Positions 8,439 through 16,691 of a DNA stretch of 64,000 bases are shown here, piece by piece. Made by a program: the position numbers and the translations under genes. Under the pieces are notes generated by a model that did not search any database, was not told where the DNA came from, and was given only the letters and a program-made list of their open reading frames with translations. The first letter of the stretch is position 1. Each line of letters opens with the position of its first letter. Source of the DNA: an uncultured Acidimicrobiales bacterium (GTDB lineage: Bacteria; Actinomycetota; Acidimicrobiia; Acidimicrobiales; SZUA-35); contig CALAJV010000010.1 in NCBI GenBank assembly GCA_937922805.1, forward strand, positions 186,001-250,000, in the 5' to 3' direction.

Positions 8439-8851
8439 ACCAAACCGAAACCGACCAGTTTACTTGGCTCCTCGACGACTTTGTCGCTCAAACGGTTGGT
8501 GTAGACGATGCACTAGTGGTGTCAGCCGACGGTATTAAGCTAGCTGCGTCTGATGGATTGTCGGATGAGACCGCCGATCATTTCGGTGCTATAACGTCGG
8601 GCCTCTCTAGCCTGACGCTCGGTGCCGCTCGTTGCTTCGAAGAAGACAACGTGCACCGAGTAATCATTGAGATGGATCGAAGCTACCTCCTGATCGTAAA
8701 CATAAGCCACGGTGCTGTTCTAGGTGTCGTTGCTCGAAAGGACGCCGAGATCGGCATGGTTGCCTACGAGATGACGGTATTCGCCGAACGAGCTGGACGT
8801 GTCCTCACCCCTGGGCTCATTAGCGAGCTAAAGAACAGCCTTTCCGTCTGA
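8435..8851 (+). CDS. cvnB: Roadblock/LC7-domain protein, CvnB (MglB-like)
   Basis: A 138-residue protein, the typical size for a roadblock/LC7 protein. It begins FTWLLDDFVAQTVGVDDALV and has the fold's alternating strands (ALVVSADGIKLA, VIIEMDRSYLLIVNI, AVLGVVARKDAEIG). Its start overlaps the CvnA stop (ATGA). In conservons and in the Myxococcus polarity system, roadblock dimers bind the Ras-like GTPase and act as GTPase-activating or scaffold partners. It is therefore the expected partner of the GTPase encoded at 9256-9837. It is cytoplasmic and probably dimeric. Confidence 0.92.
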   Translation: MNQTETDQFTWLLDDFVAQTVGVDDALVVSADGIKLAASDGLSDETADHFGAITSGLSSLTLGAARCFEEDNVHRVIIEMDRSYLLIVNISHGAVLGVVARKDAEIGMVAYEMTVFAERAGRVLTPGLISELKNSLSV

Positions 8852-8878
8852 CCGCAGTAGTTGAGGGCGGAGTCAACG

Positions 8879-9256
8879 ATGATCGACAAACAACAAGACA
8901 ACGATGACCAGGGTCAGCCAAGCAGTTTCGTGCGCCCTTTTCTTGTTACTGCTGGTCGAACTAAAAGCAAAGTCGACGGGTTGCGGCTCGAAACTCTGGT
9001 TGAACGTACTGACGTGGAAACCGAATCACTGAAATTTGAAGCAGCAGCAGTGCATGAACTGTGTAGTTCCGCGTCAGCGATCGCTGAACTATCGGCTCGC
9101 TTACATCTACCCACCGCCACTATCAAAGTAATCGTCGGCGATCTAATCGGTAGCGGTCATCTGCAACAACACAAAACAATTGGCGGTTCAACCGATGGCG
9201 GCCAAAACGACATTGAACTAGTTAGTCGCCTAATTGAAGGCGTCCGGAGACTCTAA
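8879..9256 (+). CDS. cvnC: CvnC, DUF742-family winged-helix-like protein
   Basis: A 125-residue protein starting at ATG 8879, with GGAG seven bases upstream; the TTG at 8861 has no such site. The early segment SSFVRPFLVTAGRT and the central ETLVERTD are DUF742 hallmarks. The second half (LCSSASAIAELSARLHLPTA, IKVIVGDLIGSGHL) looks like a small winged-helix fold. It sits in the fixed conservon order between the roadblock protein and the GTPase. Its TAA overlaps the GTPase ATG by one base. The biochemical role of CvnC is not well defined; it is believed to be part of the membrane-associated complex. Confidence 0.9.
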   Translation: MIDKQQDNDDQGQPSSFVRPFLVTAGRTKSKVDGLRLETLVERTDVETESLKFEAAAVHELCSSASAIAELSARLHLPTATIKVIVGDLIGSGHLQQHKTIGGSTDGGQNDIELVSRLIEGVRRL

Positions 9257-9837
9257 TGACTGCTAGCAAGAAGAAATCTGTATCAGCCAAGTTCGTCGTA
9301 GCTGGCGGTTTCGGGGTTGGTAAGACAACGTTCGTCGGGTCCGTTTCTGAGATCAATCCACTACGAACCGAAGCATCGATCACCGAGGCCAGCGTTGGTA
9401 TCGACGACACCTCGAAGGTCAACCAAAAGACGACCACCACGGTTGCGATGGACTTCGGCCGAATAACAGTTGACAATGACCTCATCCTTTACCTGTTTGG
9501 CACTCCAGGGCAGGACCGGTTCGGGTTCATGTGGGATGACTTAGTAACTGGTGCCCTCGGTGGGGTAGTGCTGGTCGATTCCCGTCGACTCGAAGATTGC
9601 TTCTATGCCGTCGACTATTTCGAATCCCGTGACATTCCCTTCGTTGTCGCCCTAAACGGGTTCGACGGGGAGCAAATGTATGCGCCCGAAGAAGTACTCG
9701 AGGCGCTTCAACTCGAAACAGAAGTTCTTGTGCTTGAATGTGATGCTCGCGATCGTCAGTCGGTGAAAGGCATACTGCTGTCGCTGTTCGACGTGATTCT
9801 TGAGCGCATGATCGCCGCCCAGTCGGCCTCGGCCTAG
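9256..9837 (+). CDS. cvnD: CvnD, small Ras-like GTPase (conservon GTP-binding protein)
   Basis: A 193-residue GTPase. The P-loop is GGFGVGKTT (17-25), the Thr-rich TTTVAMDFG (60-68) fits switch I, FGTPGQDRF (81-89) is the G3 motif, and NGFDG (134-138) is the CvnD-type version of NKxD. It should cycle between GTP and GDP forms and pass on the signal sensed by CvnA, with the roadblock protein as regulator. The first codon overlaps the CvnC stop (TAATG). The next gene follows after nine bases, so the operon continues past the usual four genes. Confidence 0.93.
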   Translation: MTASKKKSVSAKFVVAGGFGVGKTTFVGSVSEINPLRTEASITEASVGIDDTSKVNQKTTTTVAMDFGRITVDNDLILYLFGTPGQDRFGFMWDDLVTGALGGVVLVDSRRLEDCFYAVDYFESRDIPFVVALNGFDGEQMYAPEEVLEALQLETEVLVLECDARDRQSVKGILLSLFDVILERMIAAQSASA

Positions 9838-9846
9838 AAGGTTCCC

Positions 9847-10242
9847 ATGGCAGGATCGACGGTTCACTTACTACCGTGGACGATTCCGAAGCCGGTGGGA
9901 CTGTGGTACCGCTCCTTTGTGCTGGTTGAGGAAGGTATTTACGTGACGCCAGAGATGGACTTCACGTCGTTTGAGGAACTTAAAGGTTCAATCGATGGCG
10001 GCGCCGATGAGGTGTTGCGAGTGTTGACCGATCACGGTCGAAGCAAACGATCACAATTCGTGCCAATTGGCGCGGTTGTCGGGGTGGCGGCGAACGAGGC
10101 TGCCGGAACTATTCACATCAAAGTTGATGGCGACCATTTGGATGACCCGATGGTTCGGGTTCCCAAACGGGACCAGCTGCCAAAAGTCGCCAAAGCGCTA
10201 GCCGCGTTCGTCAAACGGGCCCGAGCTAATTCAGCGCCGTGA
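9847..10242 (+). CDS. Fifth conservon-operon gene, unknown family
   Basis: A 131-residue soluble protein starting nine bases after CvnD, with AAGG five bases before its ATG. It begins MAGSTVHLLPWTIPKPVGLW and has a mostly beta N-terminal half (WYRSFVLVEEGIYVTPEMDF), a helix (FEELKGSIDGGADEVLRVLT), and the strand FVPIGAVVGVAANEAAGTIH. It ends in a basic helix (QLPKVAKALAAFVKRARANS). I do not recognise the family. Its position makes it a likely effector or accessory partner of the GTPase, which is inference from co-transcription alone. No transmembrane segment or metal motif is apparent. Confidence 0.72.
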   Translation: MAGSTVHLLPWTIPKPVGLWYRSFVLVEEGIYVTPEMDFTSFEELKGSIDGGADEVLRVLTDHGRSKRSQFVPIGAVVGVAANEAAGTIHIKVDGDHLDDPMVRVPKRDQLPKVAKALAAFVKRARANSAP

Positions 10243-10295
10243 TCTAGCCATTGGTCATTTCGTAGTTAGACCAGCAAGGCAACTACAGTTGATTT

Positions 10296-11021
10296 ATGGC
10301 TCTGGTGGACTACGACACAATCGAAATGCCGGAAGATTCTGGAGCTGGGCTGATGCCCCCGTACGCTCGGTTAGTGGAGTGGGTTGAGGCCGAAGTCGCC
10401 GGGCTGAACGCCGAGCAACTCGATTACGACGATCTGAGTCCAGAGAACGAATGGATGTGGTGGTCGATTCGTCGCCAGGTATCGCACGTCGCTTGGGACG
10501 CCCTTGTGTTCACCCATCGCCGATGCGGCCACCTGCTTTGGCCTGATGGTGACGAACCAGAGCCAATCGTCTGGAAGCATCACCATCTCGGCCCTGAAAT
10601 GCGCTACGACCGGGTGCTGGATGAAGAGTTGTTCTGGGAAATTCCAGATCTACTTTCAAAGATGTCGATAGGTATTGACTGGTTGTCTCGGCTGGTCGCC
10701 GAGCGGTCGATTGAGGAGTTGCGGTCTGATCAAGTGAGTATCCGAGGTACCTACTTTTGGCAGTACGTGATCTCAACCCTGCCTCGGGGCGCCGGTGCTG
10801 ATCCGGATCGCCCTGGTTTCATAAAGTACAACCTCGAAGGTTCGCTTTGGATGGTTTTCTACGAGCAGCTAAGCCACATTCGGACCATCCAACGGCTCAA
10901 ACAACATCAAGGGTTGAGCCCAACTGTTGAGCTGCAACGCGTCGGCTACCTTCGATTACCAGAATTCTGGGGCGAGACCAACGACAACGGCCCGTCGATG
11001 GATCGGCTCCCCATCGACTAA
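10296..11021 (+). CDS. DinB-like four-helix-bundle protein
   Basis: A 241-residue cytoplasmic protein. WWSIRRQVSHVAWDALVFTH (55-74) matches the second helix of DinB/YfiT-like proteins. His64 with Asp68 or His74, and His194 in EQLSHIRTIQRL, are candidate metal ligands. The family includes thiol-dependent (bacillithiol or mycothiol) S-transferases and many members of unknown reaction. It is longer than most DinB proteins because of an insert at about 80-105 (DEPEPIVWKHHH) and a Pro/Gly-rich one near 165. It follows the conservon after 53 bases and is convergent with the amidotransferase at 11039. Family placement is by pattern only. Confidence 0.6.
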   Translation: MALVDYDTIEMPEDSGAGLMPPYARLVEWVEAEVAGLNAEQLDYDDLSPENEWMWWSIRRQVSHVAWDALVFTHRRCGHLLWPDGDEPEPIVWKHHHLGPEMRYDRVLDEELFWEIPDLLSKMSIGIDWLSRLVAERSIEELRSDQVSIRGTYFWQYVISTLPRGAGADPDRPGFIKYNLEGSLWMVFYEQLSHIRTIQRLKQHQGLSPTVELQRVGYLRLPEFWGETNDNGPSMDRLPID

Positions 11022-11038
11022 ACGGTAACTGGCCCGGC

Positions 11039-11770
11039 CTACGAACGGGCTGCAGCCTCTCGGTAACTAGCTGCTTGATCGACAAGCCAACGAAAAATTG
11101 GATCGGTTCGTCCGGTGTCGAGCATCTCGGGATGCCACTGCACTGCCACAATAGGTAACGTGTCGTGTTCCAAGCCCTCCACTGTGTCATCAGATCGAGC
11201 GGTGATTTGTAGCCCGTCACCTACTGCGTCAACTGTTTGATGGTGCAGCGAGTTCACCTCTATCGACGAGCCGTATACCGATGACAAGGTGCAGTCCGGT
11301 TCGAGGGCGACGGTATGGGACAGCGTGTTTGGTGGCTGTTCAAACATGGCGTGTTCGGGAACGTGTTGATGCAAACTGCCACCGGCGTGGACATTAATGA
11401 GCTGCAAGCCTCGACAAATCCCAAGGACTGGCATGCCAGCGGTGGTGGCGCTAGACAGTAGGTTCAGTTCGAACTCGTCTCTGTCCGGTTCCGGTGGGAA
11501 CTCGTCGGTCTCCGGTTCCTGGTCATATCGGTCCGGAGCGATGTCGGCGCCCCCGGTTAGCAGAATTCCGTCAAGATGGTCAGCGAACATTTCGGGTGGA
11601 ACGTTTTGCGGCAGGTTGACCGGTATGGCACCGGCTTCGAAAACACTGTGAGCGTAGTCGGCGTAGTACCAATCGCCCTGAAGGTGGTGAAGAACTTCTG
11701 GGGCGCTAACGAGGTCACGGGCAAATTTGCGTCGTCCGGTTAGGCCGATGAGTGGCCGGGTTTCGTTCAT
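11039..11770 (-). CDS. Class I glutamine amidotransferase-like hydrolase (gamma-glutamyl-GABA hydrolase/PuuD type)
   Basis: A 243-residue peptidase C26-type protein. LTGGADIAPDRYDQEP (71-86) is typical of PuuD-like enzymes, which release glutamate from gamma-glutamyl amides. The triad is Cys119 (GICRGLQ), His213 and Glu215 (VQWHPE). GSLHQHVPEH and VNSLHHQ are further family landmarks. It is a stand-alone hydrolase without a synthetase domain. A glutamine-synthetase-like ligase of the gamma-glutamylamine type is encoded at 17370, so the two could make and cleave gamma-glutamyl amides in one pathway. They are not in one operon, so the link is inferred. Confidence 0.85.
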   Translation of the reverse strand: MNETRPLIGLTGRRKFARDLVSAPEVLHHLQGDWYYADYAHSVFEAGAIPVNLPQNVPPEMFADHLDGILLTGGADIAPDRYDQEPETDEFPPEPDRDEFELNLLSSATTAGMPVLGICRGLQLINVHAGGSLHQHVPEHAMFEQPPNTLSHTVALEPDCTLSSVYGSSIEVNSLHHQTVDAVGDGLQITARSDDTVEGLEHDTLPIVAVQWHPEMLDTGRTDPIFRWLVDQAASYREAAARS

Positions 11771-11897
11771 GGCCCCACCTTAGGTCTGACCACTGGTTTA
11801 TCGAGCGATTTTGTTCACAACGTAGGGCGATCTTGCCCTAAAAGTGGGGGCTTGGCAGCACATGCGGGGCGTTGGCGAGGCTTCTACTCTGAGGGAA

Positions 11898-13856
11898 ATG
11901 TCGCGCCGTTATCTCCGAGCTGTCGTTCTTGCTGTCGCAACCGTTGCCTACGGTCTGTCTTGGTCGTCGGCGCCTGTAAGCGCCCAGATCGGTGCGGACC
12001 AAGAACTGTCGCCGTATATCAAGGTCACCGATGGCGTCGGCGATCCGGACCCGAACGCTGTCACTGCGTTACTGGCTGCGGACGCTGCAGTCTGGGACAT
12101 TGAGGTTATTGGCAACACAGTCTACGTGGGCGGTACCTTCACGACCGTCACGGAAAAGTGGGATCTCGATCGTCACGCCCACAGCTACCTGGCTGCCTTC
12201 GATGGTTCAACCGGGGAATGGATTGACTGGTGGCGGCCAGAATTCGACGGTCCGGTATATAGCCTCGATTCGACTTCTGATGGAAATTTGCTTGTAGGCG
12301 GCGAGTTCAAAACCGTGAACGGTCGAACCGACAGAGCAGGCTTGGTAGCTTTGGACGCAGTTTCAGCTGAGGTGGTTCCCGAGTTCAACACCAACGTTGA
12401 GCGTCGTTGGACTGATGCTCCAATGGTGGTAAGAGATTTGGAAACGTTCGACGATCGGCTCTATGTTGCCGGAAATTTTAATCACGTGAACGGGGTACGG
12501 GTTTACAAAGCCGTCCGACTGGACCGTGGCACCGGAACTCTAGACCCGTCGTTCATCCCGGCGGTGACTGGGCGGACAGCATATTCCATAGCAGAATCAG
12601 CTGACGGAACTCGAGTCCATATTGGTGGTCAATTCTCAGCAGTCGATGCGGCGCCCGGTACTGCGTACTTGGCAACGGTTGACGCTTCTACCGCCGAGCT
12701 GGTTCCGGGGTGGGCATGGGACTTTGACACGTTCTGCTGCAAAGATCCAAAGGTGCTCGCTATGGCTGTCGTCGGAGACAACCTGTTTGTGGCCGGCTCG
12801 AACGATTTTTGGGCCATGGTTTCTTCAACTACCGGTGAAACTCGGCGGCTGGTTCCGCAGGCTGAGACTCAGGACCCTCAGGTGATCGAAGTTCTTGATG
12901 GTCGGGTGTACATTGGCTGCCACTGTTCAAAGCGTGGTGATTGGATGTCGGTGGTAGATCCGACTACCGGCGAACACTTGGAGTCGTTCAGTTCGACGTG
13001 GACGGGTTCTGACGGGGGATGGGCAGTCGGAATGGCGCCAGACGGTTGCCTTTGGAGCGGAGGAGCCTTTACCTCCGGTCTTCGGGCTGAAAACGATCGG
13101 GTCTTTGCTGGCAGCTTAATTCGCAGCTGCCCGGTCAGCGGCCCAGTCGCTCATGGCATACCGTCCATCAGCCCGATTCCGCCAGAACCTGGGTTCGAAT
13201 GCCAAGTCGAGCCGGCCGCTGCTGGCGTCAAGATCTCTTGGACCGACCTCGGAGCGAATGGCTATGACCTTATCGAAGACGGCGGACCAAAACGTTGGGT
13301 GCGAAGCGTCGAAGCCATAGATCTTTCACCCGGTGTCACCTATGAGGTCGTGGCCTGGGGAAATAATCAGTCTGGCAAAACGTCGACTTGTGAAAATCCG
13401 GCGCCTGGTGGCGATGGGTTCGTTTGCACCGTGGAGCGGGTTGACCAACAAACCGCTAAGGTCTCCTGGACCGATATCGGCGCTCGAGGCTATGACGTTA
13501 TTGAAGACGGAGGAACTAAGCGTTGGACCGTCCAGTCGTCGCTTCTTGACCCGTCGCCCGGTGCGTCGTACAAGATCGTCTCGTGGGGCAATGGCCTCTC
13601 TGGCCAGTCGACCGAATGTGTAAATCCTGACCCTGGCGGCGGCCTGCAGTTTGTTTGCACGCTAGCTGATCCGGGCGACGGCACCCGAATAGTCTCTTGG
13701 ACTGACATAGGAGCCAAGGGATACGACGTTCTCGAGGATGCTGAGCCGAAGGTTTGGTCTCGGTCGACTTCGCTTGTCGACCGTACGCCGGGCCAGAGCT
13801 ACGAGGTAGTTGCCTGGGGTAATGGGTACTCAGGTGAACGAACGACGTGTGGATAG
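11898..13856 (+). CDS. Secreted beta-propeller protein with three C-terminal cysteine-bracketed repeats
   Basis: A 652-residue exported protein. I place the start at ATG 11898 because it gives a clean signal peptide (SRRYLRAVVLAVATV to about residue 30, VSA-Q cleavage); GTG 11844 and ATG 11862 are alternatives. Residues of about 35-425 carry five or more blades with motifs such as VYVGGTFTTV, LLVGGEFKTVNG, LYVAGNFNHVNG and VHIGGQFSAV, resembling delta-60-type propeller repeats. Residues of about 433-652 are three repeats of about 75 residues, each with SWTDxGAxGYDxxED and a cysteine near each end. They look like small beta-sandwich (Fn3-like) modules. No anchor is seen, so it is probably released or held by partners. 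Function unknown; adhesion or carbohydrate binding is possible. Confidence 0.75.
   Translation: MSRRYLRAVVLAVATVAYGLSWSSAPVSAQIGADQELSPYIKVTDGVGDPDPNAVTALLAADAAVWDIEVIGNTVYVGGTFTTVTEKWDLDRHAHSYLAAFDGSTGEWIDWWRPEFDGPVYSLDSTSDGNLLVGGEFKTVNGRTDRAGLVALDAVSAEVVPEFNTNVERRWTDAPMVVRDLETFDDRLYVAGNFNHVNGVRVYKAVRLDRGTGTLDPSFIPAVTGRTAYSIAESADGTRVHIGGQFSAVDAAPGTAYLATVDASTAELVPGWAWDFDTFCCKDPKVLAMAVVGDNLFVAGSNDFWAMVSSTTGETRRLVPQAETQDPQVIEVLDGRVYIGCHCSKRGDWMSVVDPTTGEHLESFSSTWTGSDGGWAVGMAPDGCLWSGGAFTSGLRAENDRVFAGSLIRSCPVSGPVAHGIPSISPIPPEPGFECQVEPAAAGVKISWTDLGANGYDLIEDGGPKRWVRSVEAIDLSPGVTYEVVAWGNNQSGKTSTCENPAPGGDGFVCTVERVDQQTAKVSWTDIGARGYDVIEDGGTKRWTVQSSLLDPSPGASYKIVSWGNGLSGQSTECVNPDPGGGLQFVCTLADPGDGTRIVSWTDIGAKGYDVLEDAEPKVWSRSTSLVDRTPGQSYEVVAWGNGYSGERTTCG
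13194..13853 (+). repeat. Three tandem protein-coding repeats in the propeller protein
   Basis: Units at about 13194-13418, 13419-13649 and 13650-13853 encode 75, 77 and 68 residues. All share the order F-x-C, SWTDxGAxGYDxxED, a Lys/Arg-Trp pair, SPG or TPG, YxxVxWGNxxSG and a closing cysteine. The protein motif is strongly kept while codons differ, so the units are old duplications under purifying selection. Confidence 0.8.
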
Positions 13857-13863
13857 TTCGACC

Positions 13864-14583
13864 CTAGAACGCGATCTCGTCAAGGAACCAGTCGACAAAC
13901 TGATGGCACTGCTTTGTATTTCGAGCGTCGTGGCTGCGGATGTCGGCCAAAAGATCTGTTCGGTTCTGTCCGTAGGTCGCGAGATAATCATCCTCGACGA
14001 CCGAAAGCCAGCCTTCGATATGGGCAACGTCAACCTCCGGGTGAAATTGGGCGCCTACAGTTCGTCCGATAACAAAGAGTTGCGTTGCCCTTGGGGTGGT
14101 AGCGAGAACGGTAGCGTTAGGCGGAGGGTGGAATCGGTCGTGGTGCCATTGCATCCACGGCCCCGGACCGACCGGATTGACCTGGCCATCGACAGCGTCG
14201 ATCTCGTACCAGCCGAGTTCGGTCTCGGGAGCTCGTTCGACTGACCCGCCGAGCGCCTCGGCAATCAGCTGGCCGCCGAAGCAAATCCCTAAAACTGGTA
14301 CACCTTGATTGTGAGCGTTGCGAATTTGATCCAGCTCATCGTAAACCCAGGTGTTTATCTCTTCTTTTTCAGTGAGCGACCGAACCGAACCCATGACGGC
14401 CACCAGATCGAAGTTGGTGAAATCAGGAAACGGTTGAGCAATATTTGATTCATCGGAGTTCGCGGTAACGACGTGGGTGTCCACCTCGAAGCCTCGCTGC
14501 TTAAGACGAACTGCAACCTGGCCACCGGGTCCGTCAGGTTCATGGGCAACGACGAGCGCTATTTTGGATTGCGGTTCACTCAC
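13864..14583 (-). CDS. Class I glutamine amidotransferase domain protein (GMP-synthase-like)
   Basis: A 239-residue stand-alone GATase1 protein. The nucleophile is Cys101 in VLGICFGGQ, and His181 and Glu183 are in QFHPE. MQWHHDRFHPPPNATVLA (144-161) is the usual substrate-side loop. This group is often annotated GMP synthase-like but lacks the synthetase half. Some relatives hydrolyse gamma-glutamyl compounds. It is convergent with the propeller gene, with seven bases between stops, and follows the histidine kinase gene by about 140 bases on the same strand. The substrate is unknown. Confidence 0.82.
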   Translation of the reverse strand: MSEPQSKIALVVAHEPDGPGGQVAVRLKQRGFEVDTHVVTANSDESNIAQPFPDFTNFDLVAVMGSVRSLTEKEEINTWVYDELDQIRNAHNQGVPVLGICFGGQLIAEALGGSVERAPETELGWYEIDAVDGQVNPVGPGPWMQWHHDRFHPPPNATVLATTPRATQLFVIGRTVGAQFHPEVDVAHIEGWLSVVEDDYLATYGQNRTDLLADIRSHDARNTKQCHQFVDWFLDEIAF

Positions 14584-14726
14584 TTCGTCTCCTGTCTGGC
14601 TTCCGGCTGACTACCCATGTAGTTCGCTGCTAAACCAGGTTCGGATAACGTTAGCAGCGGAGATCTATCGAATCGATACGGCAATTGATGTGGGCCGGTT
14701 GATCGCTTGGGGTTATCGTTCGATCG

Positions 14727-15836
14727 CTATCGGTCGAACTGGGCTGTGCTTGGCTTGTCCGAGATCTGGTACGACGGTAGACGAACGGTGAATTTGCTGC
14801 CGCAGCCAAGCCCATCTGATACTGCCTCAATGGTGCCGTTGTGAGCCTCGACCAGAGATTTGGCAATGGCCAAACCAACCCCTGAGCCTTCCAGCCCTTG
14901 GTCAACGCGGTGAAATCGCTCAAAGACGAGAATCTGGTCTTCATTGCTCAAACCGATTCCGGTGTCGGTGATGGTTACCACCACCGAGTGGGGTTGGGGA
15001 GCAGAATCAAGGCTGGCATCGACGACAATCCGACCGGCCCTTGTGTACTGCACCGCGTTTCCTATTATGTTGGTAAAGACTTGAACTAGCCGGTCTCGAT
15101 CGCCAGCCACGTACATGGGATCTGCTGGACGCCATTGCAGATCTAGATCTTTGACTGCAGCCTGCGGCGCGATCTGGTCAACTACGTGAGTCAACACCGA
15201 AGAGATCTCAATCCGCTGGTCAATAGAAACAGCCGATGGTTCGGCCGTGGCTGAAAGTTCAGACAGGTCACGGGCCAGCCGACGCAAACGTGATGCTTCA
15301 CGGCCAATTCCGGCGAAGGTTTCGTCGGTGGCCGGAGCCACGCCGTCCATCAGTGCTTCCATTGACGCTTCGATGGTGGCCAACGGGTTGCGCAACTCAT
15401 GGGCCACATCGCCTACCAGTCGGAGTCGCCGCTGTTCGGTCGCCCGGAGTTCAGCCCCAAGTTGGTTAACATCGGCGGCCAGATCGGCAAGCTCGGTGAT
15501 CGATCCGCCATCGACCTGGACGTCATAGCGACCTGATGCCAGTTGTCGGGACGCGAGTCGAGTGGCCTCAATTGGTGCTGCCAACCGTCGAGCCACTTGC
15601 CACGAAACAAGAGCTGATGCTCCTGCCGCGGCGATAACTGGGACTAACAGCACTAGCGGCCCTACTGGTTGACTTCCTCGACGGGGCGTTGGTCCGCTCC
15701 GTCCGCTGTCGAAGTCGAAACCGGTGAATAAGCTTGCGACGACCACGGCGGTGATAACTCCAGCGAGTACGACACCCAAGGCAACAAACATTACGAGTAG
15801 GTGCGAGGTGAACAATTGCCGACGTAGCGACTTCAT
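14727..15836 (-). CDS. Sensor histidine kinase (EnvZ/BaeS-like)
   Basis: A 369-residue membrane kinase. TM1 is about 14-38; a very short external loop (about 39-58, Gly/Pro/Arg rich) follows; TM2 is about 59-82. HAMP covers about 83-135. The H-box is DVAHELRNPLATI with His146. The N-box (IIGNAVQYT), DTGIGL, FERFHR and GSGVGLAIAK make a complete catalytic domain. With so small an external loop it probably senses membrane or periplasmic-protein signals rather than a bound ligand. It overlaps the response regulator upstream by ATGA, and the regulator gene is transcribed first. Confidence 0.94.
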   Translation of the reverse strand: MKSLRRQLFTSHLLVMFVALGVVLAGVITAVVVASLFTGFDFDSGRSGPTPRRGSQPVGPLVLLVPVIAAAGASALVSWQVARRLAAPIEATRLASRQLASGRYDVQVDGGSITELADLAADVNQLGAELRATEQRRLRLVGDVAHELRNPLATIEASMEALMDGVAPATDETFAGIGREASRLRRLARDLSELSATAEPSAVSIDQRIEISSVLTHVVDQIAPQAAVKDLDLQWRPADPMYVAGDRDRLVQVFTNIIGNAVQYTRAGRIVVDASLDSAPQPHSVVVTITDTGIGLSNEDQILVFERFHRVDQGLEGSGVGLAIAKSLVEAHNGTIEAVSDGLGCGSKFTVRLPSYQISDKPSTAQFDR

Positions 15837-16570
15837 GTGTGACTTCCCGACTGGCCTTGGGCGGTCTCATGGCCGACAAACCGATAGCCGACGCCGCGCA
15901 CAGTGGCGATAAATCTAGGTTCGGAGGGGTCGTCGTGTAGCGCCTTGCGAAGATTGCCGATGTGAACGTCGACAATTCGGTCTTCTCCGAAGAAATCGTT
16001 GCCCCATACTCGTTCGATCAACTGGTGGCGAGCAAATACCCGTCCAGGGTTTTCGGCCATCGTTTTGATTAGGCTAAATTGCAGTGCAGTGAGCTCGGTT
16101 GGAGCGTCGTCGACGGTTACGGTGTGCGTGTCGACGTCGATGACCATGGCTGGGAAGCGCAGCGGTTCGCTTCGCTCGTCGAAGTTTGCAGCAGTGTTAG
16201 CTGAGCGGTCTCGCCGGAGAACGGCCTTGACTCGAGCCACTACTTCGCGGGGCGAGAAGGGCTTCGGTATGTAATCATCAGCACCGACTGAGAGTCCGAT
16301 GAGTCGGTCGGTCTCTTCGGTAGCGGCGGTCAACATGATGACGTAGGTATCGGAAACACGACGGATTTCTCGCAATGCTTCTATTCCGTCGAGTGAGGGC
16401 ATACGAACGTCGAGGATGATGAGGTCGAGATCATCAGCCCGTCTGACCCGTTCAACGGCGGCTTGCCCGTTGGCCAGTTCTTCGACGACAAAGCCGTCGG
16501 CCTTCAGATATGAGGCGACCAGATCTCGGATTGGCTCTTCGTCATCGACGACTAGGATTCGTTGGTTCAT
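15833..16570 (-). CDS. OmpR/PhoB-family response regulator
   Basis: A 245-residue DNA-binding regulator. The receiver domain (1-118) has the acidic pair Asp9-Asp10, the phospho-acceptor Asp54 in IILDVRMPSLDG and the lysine of YIPKPFSPRE. The C-terminal winged helix (about 145-238) has VFARHQLIERVWG, DRIVDVHIGNLRKAL and the closing VRGVGYRF. Phosphorylation by the kinase encoded just downstream should make it dimerise on direct-repeat operators. Its targets are not evident; the divergent-looking SHOCT membrane gene next to it lies on the same strand upstream and could be in the same regulon. Confidence 0.95.
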   Translation of the reverse strand: MNQRILVVDDEEPIRDLVASYLKADGFVVEELANGQAAVERVRRADDLDLIILDVRMPSLDGIEALREIRRVSDTYVIMLTAATEETDRLIGLSVGADDYIPKPFSPREVVARVKAVLRRDRSANTAANFDERSEPLRFPAMVIDVDTHTVTVDDAPTELTALQFSLIKTMAENPGRVFARHQLIERVWGNDFFGEDRIVDVHIGNLRKALHDDPSEPRFIATVRGVGYRFVGHETAQGQSGSHT

Positions 16571-16691
16571 GGCAGTGTATGAAATGGTAGAGGCACGCAG
16601 CGGGCGGCCACGTTAAGTGACCGCCCTGAGGTCTGGTGCGAATCTGGCACTATGGACCCTACGCTAGCGTGGACCGACTATCTGACATCCA

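Noticed and set aside
13864..14583. GMP synthase
   Set aside because: Only the glutaminase domain is present. There is no ATP-pyrophosphatase or dimerisation domain, so it is a stand-alone amidotransferase-like protein.
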